Origin: an uncultured Porphyromonas sp.
Lineage (GTDB): Bacteria; Bacteroidota; Bacteroidia; Bacteroidales; Porphyromonadaceae
Length of the DNA: 13,663 bases
Direction: 5' to 3'
Assembly (NCBI GenBank): GCA_945965245.1
Contig: CAMFNC010000138.1
Span: 1-13,663 of the forward strand
The position numbers and the translations under genes are program-made. The notes beneath the pieces were generated by a model. It did not search any database. It was not told the DNA's origin and was given only the letters and a program-made list of their open reading frames with translations. Below are positions 6,406 to 13,645 of the stretch, in pieces. How positions within the stretch are numbered: the stretch's first letter is position 1; every line of letters begins with the position of its first letter.

Positions 6406-9400
6406 ATGGCAAAAAAATCAATCACACTTATTGGCAAGGCTTTGGCACTGCTTCTGCTGCTGACCGTGGTGGCACCATCCGTTGCATGGGCACAGATACG
6501 TGGTCGGGTCACTGCAAGTAAACCTGCAGAGCGCATGGTGCGTTGTAAGGCGGTTTTTACGGATCATACGCCTGCCATCGGAGCCACAGTCTATCTGAAC
6601 GAAAGGCCTGTGGCCGTAACTGGTGAAGACGGTAGCTGTCTGATACAGATAGCGGAATCGGCACAATCTGTCGAACTTATGATCTCTTATGTGGGCATGA
6701 AGCCTGCCAAACAGAAGTATCGTGGTGAAAAGCAATTGTCTTTTGTGCTCAAAGACAATGCTTCAGAGTTGGGTGAAGTGGTTGTAACCGGCTACCAAAC
6801 CATCAATAAAAGCCGATGGACCGGTTCGGCTACTACTATCAAAGGCTCTGAAATCACCCTGCCCGGTATTACCACGTTGGATAAGAGTCTGGAAGGTTTG
6901 GTGCCGGAAATGTTGGTGATGCCCACGGCAGGTGATGTGGGAGTATCACCTCGTCTGCGTATTCGAGGCACCAGCACCATTTTGGGCGTGCGCGAGCCGC
7001 TTTGGGTGGTGGATGGAGTAGTGGTGCGCGACCCCGTGACCATCCCGGCCGAAGATATCAATGATCCCGATTTCATTAATCGTGTTGGTAATGCCATTGC
7101 CGGTATCAATCCTGCCGACATCGAACGTATAGACGTGCTCAAAGATGCCGCCTCCACGGCGTTGTATGGTGCGCAGGCTGCCAATGGTGTAATCGTGATA
7201 ACAACCCGCAAGGGAGCGTATGGCAAATTGCGCATCAATTATTCCGGTGGTATGGGGCTTGCGGTTCGACCACGTTATACCGATAGGAATATTGACCTGA
7301 TGAACTCACGTGAGCGGGTCAATTTCTCTCGTCAATTGGTGGAGTCGGGTTACTACTTCCCGTCCAATATGTACGAGGTTGGATATGAGCATCTGGTAAA
7401 GAAACTCTACAATAAGGAAATCGGTTTCGAGGATTTCAGTAACCGGGTGCGGAGTATCGAATCGCTCAATACTGATTGGTTCGATTGGTTGATGCGCGAC
7501 GCCCTCTCCACCGACCACCATTTGTCTGTATCGGGTACTTCGGGTAATCTGAATTATTATGCTTCGCTGGGATATAATCTGAGTGATGGGGTGGTGAAAA
7601 ACAATCGCACACAACGCACCACCGGCTATCTGAAGGTGATAGCCGATTTGAGCACTCGCAGCAAACTGAGCGTGTGGATGCGCAGCGGAGTGGAATCGCG
7701 TGGTTATCATGCTTCGTCTGTAAATCCTGTGGATTATGCTTACAACACGGCACGCACCATTCCCACTCATACCCCGGACGGCAGCTATTCGTTTTATAAA
7801 CGTGGCGATGATGATGATTACAGCTATCGTTTCAATATTTTGAATGAATTAGAGCATAGTGGTTATCGTCAGAATCATTTTGAAACTTCACTCAATGCCG
7901 CTTATGATTTGAAAATCACCAAAGACCTATCGGCTTCGGCATTGGTTTCTTATGCCACCGGCAATACAAATGGCGAGGAACATCATGATGACCAGACATT
8001 CTATGCAGCCAACAAGCGGTGGACGGATTATGGCAGACCTTTCAACAAAGTGGCTTTGGCTCACAGCGAACTGCCTTATGGCGGTGAATTGAACCATTTC
8101 CAAGAGCAATATCGTGCACTCTCCGGCCGATTGATGCTGAACTATCTGCATACCTTTGCCAACGAAGATGTGCTCAATGTACATGTGGGCACAGCAGCCG
8201 AAAGTACACATGCGTATGGCATGAAGCAGGTGCAGCGTGGCTACTTTCGCGACTATGGCGAAAAGTTCGTTGCCCCCGAGGATCTTGACCGTTTTCCGGC
8301 ATACAAAACTTGGTTGATTAGCGAGGCTGCACAACCCAAGCGAATGGATGATTTGCTGAATCAGGCTTCCGCTTTTGCCACAATATCTTATACTTTCCGG
8401 CACAATCTTACTTTGGGTCTGAACGGACGCACCGATGGTTCCAATCGTTTTGGTTCGCAGAGCAACCGCCGATTACTGCCCGTGTGGTCCGTATCCGGCA
8501 GCTACAATTTCTCTCCTCTGCTGGCAGAAAGCTCATGGTTTAACTATCTGTATCTGCGCACATCATACGGTACGCAGGGTAATATGCTGCGTGACCAATC
8601 GCCTGTGCCGGTAATTCAGAAGTTGAGCACAGACCCATATTTCAATGAAAAAACGGCCATTCTGGCGCGTTATCCCAATCCCAATCTGCGCTGGGAAAAA
8701 ACTCACTCCTTCAGTGCAGAACTGGATATGGCTGCATGGCAACGCCGGGTGGCAGCCACGCTGTCTTATTACCACAAATATACGCGTGATGCTTATATGA
8801 ATCTGGATATTGATTTGGTAAACGGATTCCCTTCGTATGTGGTGAATAGCGGCAATCTGCGTAATCATGGCTTTAGTTTGGCCTTATCGGTGGAGCCTAT
8901 ACGTATTAGCAATTTTTCATGGCGCATCTCCACCTCTTTTACCAAAAGTTTGAACCGTTTGGACAGCAAACCCGAATATGGTCGATATGCCGTGCGTGAC
9001 TTCCTGCATGGGCGTGCTTTGGTACAGGGCGAAGCGTTGGGTACGTTCTATTCATATCGCTTCCGTGGTTTGAATTCCGAAGACGGAGGCCCTCTTTTCC
9101 ACGATGGCGAGGAACGCAAAGAAGAGTTTTTTGGCAAAAGCAATTACGAAGTGTATCGGCAAGTGCTCGGTAAATCCGGCACGCGCATCCCCACCATATT
9201 TGGTAGTCTGCGCAATAGCTTGCGTTGGGGCGATTTCTCCCTCCGTTTCAATCTTTCTTATTGCTTGGGAGCCAAAACTCGCCTTTTCAAACCTTATCGG
9301 GATGGTAAAAACTTTTTGCCCGAAATGAATGTCAATCGGATGTTTTTGAATAGATGGATGACGCCCGGCGATGAAACGCGCACGAATGTACCTGCGGTGC

Positions 9401-9756
9401 TGGATCAGATGGTGCCGGCCGTATCCGATAAATACAACCGCCATTATTCACGCAATCACTCCCGCAATATGCCTGTGATAGCCAACAATTCATGGGAGAT
9501 GTATAATTATGCCGACATTCGTGTGGTATCGGCCGACTATCTGAAGTGTACGGATTTGAGCCTCAGCTACCAAGTGCCTTCGTTGTGGCTCAAGCATTTC
9601 GGCATAGAGGCCGCACGCGCGACTTTCTCCATCAATAACTTATTCGTGCTGGCTCGCCCCGAGCTGAAAGGGCAGACACCGGTGCAGGGCGGATTCACCG
9701 AGGTAAACCTATCCGAACGTCCGCAGTATAATTTGCAATTCAATATCACTTTATAG
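6406..9756 (+). CDS. SusC/RagA-family TonB-linked outer-membrane transporter
   Basis: Outer-membrane beta-barrel that, with its SusD lipoprotein lid, imports a bound ligand using TonB energy. The 1116-aa protein starts with a signal peptide (hydrophobic 9-28, likely cut after AWA at 29). A carboxypeptidase-regulatory-like domain follows (about 46-116: GATVYLNERP, then VGMKPAKQKY), and then the family segment ELGEVVVTGY (121-130). The plug domain runs to about 272, with RIRGTST (185-191), WVVDGV (200-205), RIDVLKDAASTALYGAQAAN (241-260) and GVIVITTRKG. The rest is barrel, with many aromatic alternating strands and a C-terminus ending in NLQFNITL. There is no N-terminal STN domain, so signalling through an anti-sigma factor is unlikely. 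The susD-like gene follows after 10 bases. The ligand cannot be read from the sequence; no glycan-degrading enzyme lies beside it, so a peptide, metal chelate or other nutrient is as likely as a glycan. Confidence 0.96.
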   Translation: MAKKSITLIGKALALLLLLTVVAPSVAWAQIRGRVTASKPAERMVRCKAVFTDHTPAIGATVYLNERPVAVTGEDGSCLIQIAESAQSVELMISYVGMKPAKQKYRGEKQLSFVLKDNASELGEVVVTGYQTINKSRWTGSATTIKGSEITLPGITTLDKSLEGLVPEMLVMPTAGDVGVSPRLRIRGTSTILGVREPLWVVDGVVVRDPVTIPAEDINDPDFINRVGNAIAGINPADIERIDVLKDAASTALYGAQAANGVIVITTRKGAYGKLRINYSGGMGLAVRPRYTDRNIDLMNSRERVNFSRQLVESGYYFPSNMYEVGYEHLVKKLYNKEIGFEDFSNRVRSIESLNTDWFDWLMRDALSTDHHLSVSGTSGNLNYYASLGYNLSDGVVKNNRTQRTTGYLKVIADLSTRSKLSVWMRSGVESRGYHASSVNPVDYAYNTARTIPTHTPDGSYSFYKRGDDDDYSYRFNILNELEHSGYRQNHFETSLNAAYDLKITKDLSASALVSYATGNTNGEEHHDDQTFYAANKRWTDYGRPFNKVALAHSELPYGGELNHFQEQYRALSGRLMLNYLHTFANEDVLNVHVGTAAESTHAYGMKQVQRGYFRDYGEKFVAPEDLDRFPAYKTWLISEAAQPKRMDDLLNQASAFATISYTFRHNLTLGLNGRTDGSNRFGSQSNRRLLPVWSVSGSYNFSPLLAESSWFNYLYLRTSYGTQGNMLRDQSPVPVIQKLSTDPYFNEKTAILARYPNPNLRWEKTHSFSAELDMAAWQRRVAATLSYYHKYTRDAYMNLDIDLVNGFPSYVVNSGNLRNHGFSLALSVEPIRISNFSWRISTSFTKSLNRLDSKPEYGRYAVRDFLHGRALVQGEALGTFYSYRFRGLNSEDGGPLFHDGEERKEEFFGKSNYEVYRQVLGKSGTRIPTIFGSLRNSLRWGDFSLRFNLSYCLGAKTRLFKPYRDGKNFLPEMNVNRMFLNRWMTPGDETRTNVPAVLDQMVPAVSDKYNRHYSRNHSRNMPVIANNSWEMYNYADIRVVSADYLKCTDLSLSYQVPSLWLKHFGIEAARATFSINNLFVLARPELKGQTPVQGGFTEVNLSERPQYNLQFNITL

Positions 9757-9766
9757 ACCGGAATCA

Positions 9767-11350
9767 ATGAAACGAATCATTCTTCATATATTCACAGGCT
9801 TGTGCCTGATGATGGTCTGGATGCTGACCATGACCTCATGTGGCGATTTCCTTAGCGAACGCTCCAATGACCTTGCTTACATCCGCACGGCGGACGATCT
9901 GGATGAGTTGCTCATCGGCTCTTGCTATATGTCTGTAGCTCCCACCACACCGCGCAATTATGACAAGTTCTACTTCCCTTATCTGCACTATATGGCAGAC
10001 GAGGCGGAAGAGCTGATCGGTACCACACGTTATAGCCCCGAGGCCAATATTCGTCCGCGAGTATTCGGATACTATACGTGGCAGCAGCGTGTGGGCGATG
10101 CTTTCGATGCACTGACCACATACAAAGAAAGTGTGGATTGGTTGCGCACATACAATCACATCCTTACGCTCAATATCGTGCTGGACGAATCTGCCCGTAT
10201 AGCCACCCCCACCGTGGCAGAGCAAAATCGCATCAAGCGTATTCAAGCCGAAGCACACTTTCTCCGTGCTGCATACTATTTCTATTTGGTCAATCTGTAT
10301 GCCCGGCCTTATGCTTCGCAGAATTTGGAGGAGCCCGGTGTGCCGGTAAAAAATACCCATTTCATCGAAAATAAGAAATACAGCCGCCAGAGCATTCGCA
10401 CGGTCTATAAGCAGATTACAGACGACCTTGCCGAAGCGCTGAAATTGGGCAATGGATTGACGCCCCAATCCCTCTATCGAATATCCGAACCCGGCATATT
10501 GCTTTTCGCTTCGCGCGTATCACTTTATATGCAGGATTGGAAGGCTGCAGCCGATTACGCCTCTCAGGCCATGAAGTTGCATCCGGCATTGACCAATCTC
10601 AACACCTTGGGGGTAAATGAATTTTTCTTCACATCGGCCAATCCGGAATTGATTTTCAGCATGGGAGGTGGTTTGATTTCAGCGGAAATGGGCAGCAGTT
10701 CGCCCATCGGAGGCTTTACGGTATCCAAGGAACTGTATGGACTCTATGCCAAGGAAGATCTGCGCGCCGGTCGCTATTTTGAGCGCATTGCAGCTAAAGG
10801 CGCATTGCCCGATGGCAATCATGTGCGTATCTGCAAGACCGACCCCAAAGGTATGGGCAGAAGCGAAATCTCCGATGTATTCGTGCTTCGTGGTGCGGAG
10901 ATTTACCTCAATCTGGCAGAAGCCCTGGCCATGCAAGGTCGGGATGCTGAAGCCTTGAAATGGTTAAATCAATTGCGTCAAAATCGTTACAAAGCCGGAG
11001 CATCATACCTCTTACCTGCTGCATCGGGCCTGGAATTGATGCAGACCATTCGCCGCGAACGTCGCATGGAACTTTGCTTCGAGGGGCATCGTTGGTTTGA
11101 TGTGCGTCGCTATCGGGTCAATCCTCTCTATCCCGAAAAGACAGAATTTGCGCACACCTACACCATTTACAAAAAAGTGGATAGAAACAGTATTCCGGAT
11201 GTAACTTATCTCTATACGCTGCCGACTCAGGAGGAAGAAGGCTACGTGCTGCCTCTGCCTCGTGAAGAGCGCACGCTCAACGACCAAATTCAAGACAATC
11301 CACGCCTTGTGCGCAAACCCATTAAAACCATTCAACATGAAACGAAGTAA
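9767..11350 (+). CDS. SusD/RagB-family surface lipoprotein
   Basis: Ligand-binding lipoprotein that sits as a lid over the SusC-like barrel encoded just upstream. The 527-aa protein has a lipoprotein signal peptide (basic MKR, hydrophobic 4-23, lipobox MTSC with Cys25). The N-terminal half contains TPR-like helices, with QAEAHFLRAAYYFYLVNLYA (starting near residue 160) as the typical SusD motif. The C-terminal half has LNLAEALAMQGRDAEALKWL and the conserved RRERRMELCFEGHRWFDVRR segment. The protein appears complete and ends with LPLPREE, then N and D residues typical of the family end. It starts 10 bases after the susC stop, and its last codons overlap the next gene by 14 bases, so all three should be translated from one mRNA. 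Substrate is unknown. Confidence 0.96.
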   Translation: MKRIILHIFTGLCLMMVWMLTMTSCGDFLSERSNDLAYIRTADDLDELLIGSCYMSVAPTTPRNYDKFYFPYLHYMADEAEELIGTTRYSPEANIRPRVFGYYTWQQRVGDAFDALTTYKESVDWLRTYNHILTLNIVLDESARIATPTVAEQNRIKRIQAEAHFLRAAYYFYLVNLYARPYASQNLEEPGVPVKNTHFIENKKYSRQSIRTVYKQITDDLAEALKLGNGLTPQSLYRISEPGILLFASRVSLYMQDWKAAADYASQAMKLHPALTNLNTLGVNEFFFTSANPELIFSMGGGLISAEMGSSSPIGGFTVSKELYGLYAKEDLRAGRYFERIAAKGALPDGNHVRICKTDPKGMGRSEISDVFVLRGAEIYLNLAEALAMQGRDAEALKWLNQLRQNRYKAGASYLLPAASGLELMQTIRRERRMELCFEGHRWFDVRRYRVNPLYPEKTEFAHTYTIYKKVDRNSIPDVTYLYTLPTQEEEGYVLPLPREERTLNDQIQDNPRLVRKPIKTIQHETK

Positions 11351-12266
11351 TATATCTGTTATCGCCTCCTTGCTCCTGCTTTGTCTGGCCATGTCCGGCT
11401 GTGGCAAGGAGCTGCTGACCGGCGAGGCGTATCCCGATGTCAATCTATTTGCTCCCGATGAGGCCGACCACTCTGCTAATGCCGAATTGCGTCGCTCCTT
11501 TTATAATCAGACCGGTTCTTATTTGCTCTTTAGCGATACGCTGCGCCGTGCCGATCGCATTCGTGTGCTGAGTATACCGTACAACGTTACGATTACAGGC
11601 CAGGATTATTACGAAGCGCAGCTCTATCGTTTGAAATACTTGACCAACTCATCCCAACGGACTCAGGCAGCAGAATTCATTCGTACCCGAATGGCCAAAT
11701 TCGTCAGCAAGCAGGCCATGCCCTATTCTGTATTGCTAGTAGATACCATTGTGGCCTATCCGTATGAAAAAAGTCTGAAAACCTATAATATGGAAAAGCC
11801 AGATGTGCGGCAAATCACCGTATTCGGTATGCAGACGTTGGCCATTGCACGTATGGGTGATTTGGCTAAAAAAAGTCCCAAAGAGCAAAAGACTTTGGCC
11901 GTGGAAATTCTGAATAATCTGGTCAAGGAGGTAATGAGGCACACCGATGAAGATACATTGGCTTCTTATTATGCCATCAGTGCGGCTTATTACGACAAAG
12001 CCTTCTCTAAGGAAGAGGGCAATCTGCCGGATATCAAGGATATGCGCGAATTGGGCTTTCTCAAATGTTACAGATTTAAGCCGGATAATATGTCGTTTTA
12101 CCCCGCTTCCCGCGATTTGGAAACGTTTGTGAAAGAGCTTTTGGGCAAGTCTGAAGCCCAATGGCGTAGTGAGCATGGCGCTTATCCTCTGGTCATTCGC
12201 AAACTGGAAATACTCAAATCCGTTATCGAGAAAAAGGGCATTAGTTTGAGCTATTTGGCAGAGTAG
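11337..12266 (+). CDS. SusCD-associated lipoprotein, possibly a metallohydrolase-like protein lacking HExxH
   Basis: A 309-aa predicted lipoprotein: MKR start, hydrophobic 6-19, lipobox MSGC with Cys22. I chose this internal Met because it gives a clean lipoprotein signal; the frame is open 25 codons further upstream, but that would place the signal internally. The start overlaps the susD end by 14 bases, implying translational coupling. From memory of the family, the layout resembles the SusCD-linked zinc metallohydrolase lipoproteins of Bacteroidetes (putative zinc-binding metallopeptidases, TIGR04549 type). Shared features are an early aromatic segment (GSYLLFSD, 60-67), and a C-terminal LETFVKELL (261-269), AQW, then IRKLEILK and GISL. 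However, no HExxH is present; the helix where it should be reads ILNNLVKEVMRH (191-202). It may be a non-catalytic binding relative. If that family call is wrong, it is an unknown lipoprotein of the same import system, probably on the cell surface. Confidence 0.75.
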   Translation: MKRSNISVIASLLLLCLAMSGCGKELLTGEAYPDVNLFAPDEADHSANAELRRSFYNQTGSYLLFSDTLRRADRIRVLSIPYNVTITGQDYYEAQLYRLKYLTNSSQRTQAAEFIRTRMAKFVSKQAMPYSVLLVDTIVAYPYEKSLKTYNMEKPDVRQITVFGMQTLAIARMGDLAKKSPKEQKTLAVEILNNLVKEVMRHTDEDTLASYYAISAAYYDKAFSKEEGNLPDIKDMRELGFLKCYRFKPDNMSFYPASRDLETFVKELLGKSEAQWRSEHGAYPLVIRKLEILKSVIEKKGISLSYLAE

Positions 12267-12290
12267 AGTCAAGCCCTGCTAATATAATTC

Positions 12291-12330
12291 AAGAGGCTGC
12301 ACTGAAACTTTTGTTTCGGTGCAGCCTCTT
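12291..12330 (+). terminator. Strong terminator of the susCD operon
   Basis: An 18-bp stem with one T-G wobble (12291-12308 with 12313-12330) and a TTTT loop, followed by TTCTTTTG, 24 bases after the last stop codon. It is a second copy of the hairpin at 6207-6242, sharing AATTCAAGAGGCTGCAC on the left and TTTCGGTGCAGCCTC on the right. Confidence 0.85.
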
Positions 12331-12375
12331 TCTTTTGATGGACGTGAGTTCTACCTAAGCGCGCAAGCGACATCA

Positions 12376-12516
12376 AGTGGGAGCATCTGCAAGGTTCTCC
12401 TTGGCGAGGAGGTAACGCATAAAGCCTGCAGGGTAAATGTGATGGAGGTGGTATGTGGCACAAGCATGGTAAACTACTTTCGCTGATCCGATATCACCTC
12501 GCCGGGCTTTGCCCGG
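12376..12516 (-). pseudogene. Possible gene remnant (47 open codons, no start)
   Basis: On the minus strand 47 codons are open between TAG (12517-12519) and TGA (12373-12375). The translation looks protein-like near its end (HIYPAGFMRYLLAKENL), but the only ATG would give 15 residues. I do not recognise it. It could be the eroded 3' end of a lost gene or plain chance. It lies in the 405-base gap between the two convergent operons, which otherwise holds only terminators and a short hairpin. Confidence 0.2.
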
Positions 12517-12517
12517 C
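12501..12517. repeat. GC-rich perfect hairpin
   Basis: GCCGGGC-TTT-GCCCGGC is a perfect 7-bp stem with a 3-base loop in the gap between convergent operons. No T-run follows directly on either strand (the nearest, CTTTTTT, begins about 20 bases downstream), so it is not a standard terminator. Its role is unknown. Confidence 0.35.
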
Positions 12518-12609
12518 TATCCCTCAGACTGCCAACTTTTTTCAATACACCACACAGCCGAGGTCACCAAATAGCGGATGTATCCTCGCCACCACCATAA
12601 CAACAAACA

Positions 12610-12646
12610 AAAAACTCCGTTCCGAAATTATCAGCACGGAGTTTTT
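12610..12646 (-). terminator. Terminator of the yceD-rpmF operon
   Basis: AAAAACTCCGT (12610-12620) pairs with ACGGAGTTTTT (12636-12646) around a 15-base loop. On the minus strand the stem runs into TTTTTTGTTTG, 26 bases after the rpmF stop. The symmetric A and T runs mean it could also stop + strand transcripts. Confidence 0.85.
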
Positions 12647-12672
12647 GTTTTCTAATACCGTATAGAGTTCGA

Positions 12673-12852
12673 TTATGCTTCTTTTTCGATAGCTAATTTG
12701 CCACGATAGTAGCCACATTCGGGGCATACGGTGTGATAGATAAACCATGCATCGCAATTGGGGCATTTGGCCAATGCGGGCATCTGCGCCTTGTCGTGTG
12801 TACGACGTTTGGCGGTACGAGTCTTGGATTGACGTCTTTTAGGATGTGCCAT
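12673..12852 (-). CDS. rpmF: 50S ribosomal protein L32
   Basis: Small protein of the large ribosomal subunit. The 59-aa protein starts MAHPKRRQSKTRTAKRRTHD, the typical basic L32 N-terminus. A zinc ribbon follows with CPNC (30-33) and CPEC (43-46), so this is the zinc-binding form with all four cysteines. It ends in GKLAIEKEA. It lies 20 bases after yceD on the same strand, the standard yceD-rpmF pairing, with an A-rich spacer and no Shine-Dalgarno. A terminator follows after 26 bases. The downstream fabH often found in this cluster is absent. Confidence 0.97.
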   Translation of the reverse strand: MAHPKRRQSKTRTAKRRTHDKAQMPALAKCPNCDAWFIYHTVCPECGYYRGKLAIEKEA

Positions 12853-12872
12853 TGTCTTTTATTTTATTATTA

Positions 12873-13409
12873 TTAATCTTTCTTTTCTTTGAGCGATGCC
12901 AATGCAGCCCAACGAGGGTCGGCAACAGCATTTTCCCGGAATTCGGTCTGACTTCCAGAGGAATATCTGTTCATTACCGATATCATCTCAGGGTCGCATT
13001 CACCTTCGGGGTGCATTCGTTGCATCGGCAGACTCAGCACAATGAATTCGTACATCTGCCAACTCAAATCCACCACGCCTTCGCGTTCAGATATCACGAT
13101 AATCTCTTCGCTTTCTTCCCGATATTCCTCACCAAACTTTACAATCAGTCGGGCATTGGTATTGACCGGCAGCAGCAGCGGAGCCAGACATCTGTCGCAA
13201 GTGGAGCGCACCTCTCCCATAAAATCCATCTCTATGGTAAATACGCTGCCCACACGCTCGACTGTGCCCCGCATTTTCACAGAGCCTCCTGAGATGACCG
13301 GGCTTTCGAGAGCCTCAAAATAATCATCGTCCAAGTCGAATGCCATCGGATGTTTGCTCTCCGAGAGCGTCTTAAGTTTCAGCGCAAACTGATTAGAAGC
13401 GTATTCCAT
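12873..13409 (-). CDS. yceD: YceD/DUF177 family protein, 23S rRNA accumulation factor
   Basis: Cytoplasmic protein of the YceD (DUF177) family; in E. coli and plants it is needed for normal 23S rRNA build-up. The 178-aa sequence has the family features: STCDRCLAP with Cys71 and Cys74, a later LPMQRMHPEGEC segment (128-138) with Cys138, and the C-terminal DPRWAALASLKEKKD. The three cysteines suggest a metal site, as in other members (inference). A well-formed Bacteroidetes promoter lies about 20 bases upstream, and rpmF follows 20 bases downstream. The start codon is supported by the short leader and by the protein's normal length. Confidence 0.92.
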   Translation of the reverse strand: MEYASNQFALKLKTLSESKHPMAFDLDDDYFEALESPVISGGSVKMRGTVERVGSVFTIEMDFMGEVRSTCDRCLAPLLLPVNTNARLIVKFGEEYREESEEIIVISEREGVVDLSWQMYEFIVLSLPMQRMHPEGECDPEMISVMNRYSSGSQTEFRENAVADPRWAALASLKEKKD

Positions 13410-13434
13410 AGGGTTTCACCACTGTAAAACTTTG

Positions 13435-13465
13435 CAAAGGTACAAAAAACTCCCATTCCAACAAA
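13435..13465 (-). promoter_or_regulatory. Bacteroidetes-type promoter of yceD-rpmF
   Basis: On the minus strand TTTG (13462-13465) is followed by exactly 19 bases and then TACCTTTG (13435-13442). This is a full match to the Bacteroidetes consensus TTTG-N19-TANNTTTG recognised by their primary sigma factor. The transcript would start near 13429, giving a leader of about 20 bases. Confidence 0.85.
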
Positions 13466-13525
13466 CCTAAGCAGTGTTTTTAAATCGGTGTGCACATCTT
13501 GGTGTCATCGGACAGATGAAAAAAG

Positions 13526-13568
13526 AAAGGGGTGTAAGTCAAACAATGGTTTGATCTACACCCCTTTT
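13526..13568 (-). terminator. Terminator of the tRNA-Asp transcript
   Basis: AAAGGGGTGTA pairs with TACACCCCTTT over 11 bp. Inside, TCAAAC pairs with GTTTGA around a 4-base loop, after a 2-base internal mismatch. On the minus strand the stem runs into CTTTTTT. The hairpin begins only about 2 bases after the mature tRNA 3' end. Confidence 0.85.
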
Positions 13569-13569
13569 A

Positions 13570-13645
13570 GCGGTATGGACGGGACTCGAACCCGCGACCC
13601 CCTGCGTGACAGCCAGGTATTCTAACCCGCTGAACTACCACACCG
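13570..13645 (-). tRNA. tRNA-Asp (anticodon GTC)
   Basis: The minus strand folds as a complete 76-base cloverleaf. The acceptor CGGTGTG pairs with CATACCG over 7 bp (one G-T), the D-loop region is TAGTTCAGCGGGTTAGAA, the anticodon loop CTGTCAC has GTC at 13608-13610, and the T-arm is GCGGGTTCGAGTCCCGT. The CCA end is not encoded. The discriminator base is C. Its promoter is outside the window. Confidence 0.95.

Noticed and set aside
9836..10468. 210-codon open frame on the minus strand across susD
   Set aside because: Antisense to a clear SusD-family gene, no promoter and no family motif.
11262..11336. Upstream extension of the third operon gene by 25 codons
   Set aside because: It would overlap susD by 89 bases and bury the lipoprotein signal inside the protein; the Met at 11337 gives a normal lipobox.
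12269..12463. 64-codon minus-strand frame in the convergent gap
   Set aside because: It reads through the susCD operon terminator and has low-complexity Pro/His/Arg content typical of a non-coding frame.
12453..12665. 70-codon + strand frame in the convergent gap
   Set aside because: It runs through the GC hairpin and the rpmF terminator, its composition is not protein-like, and no promoter is visible.
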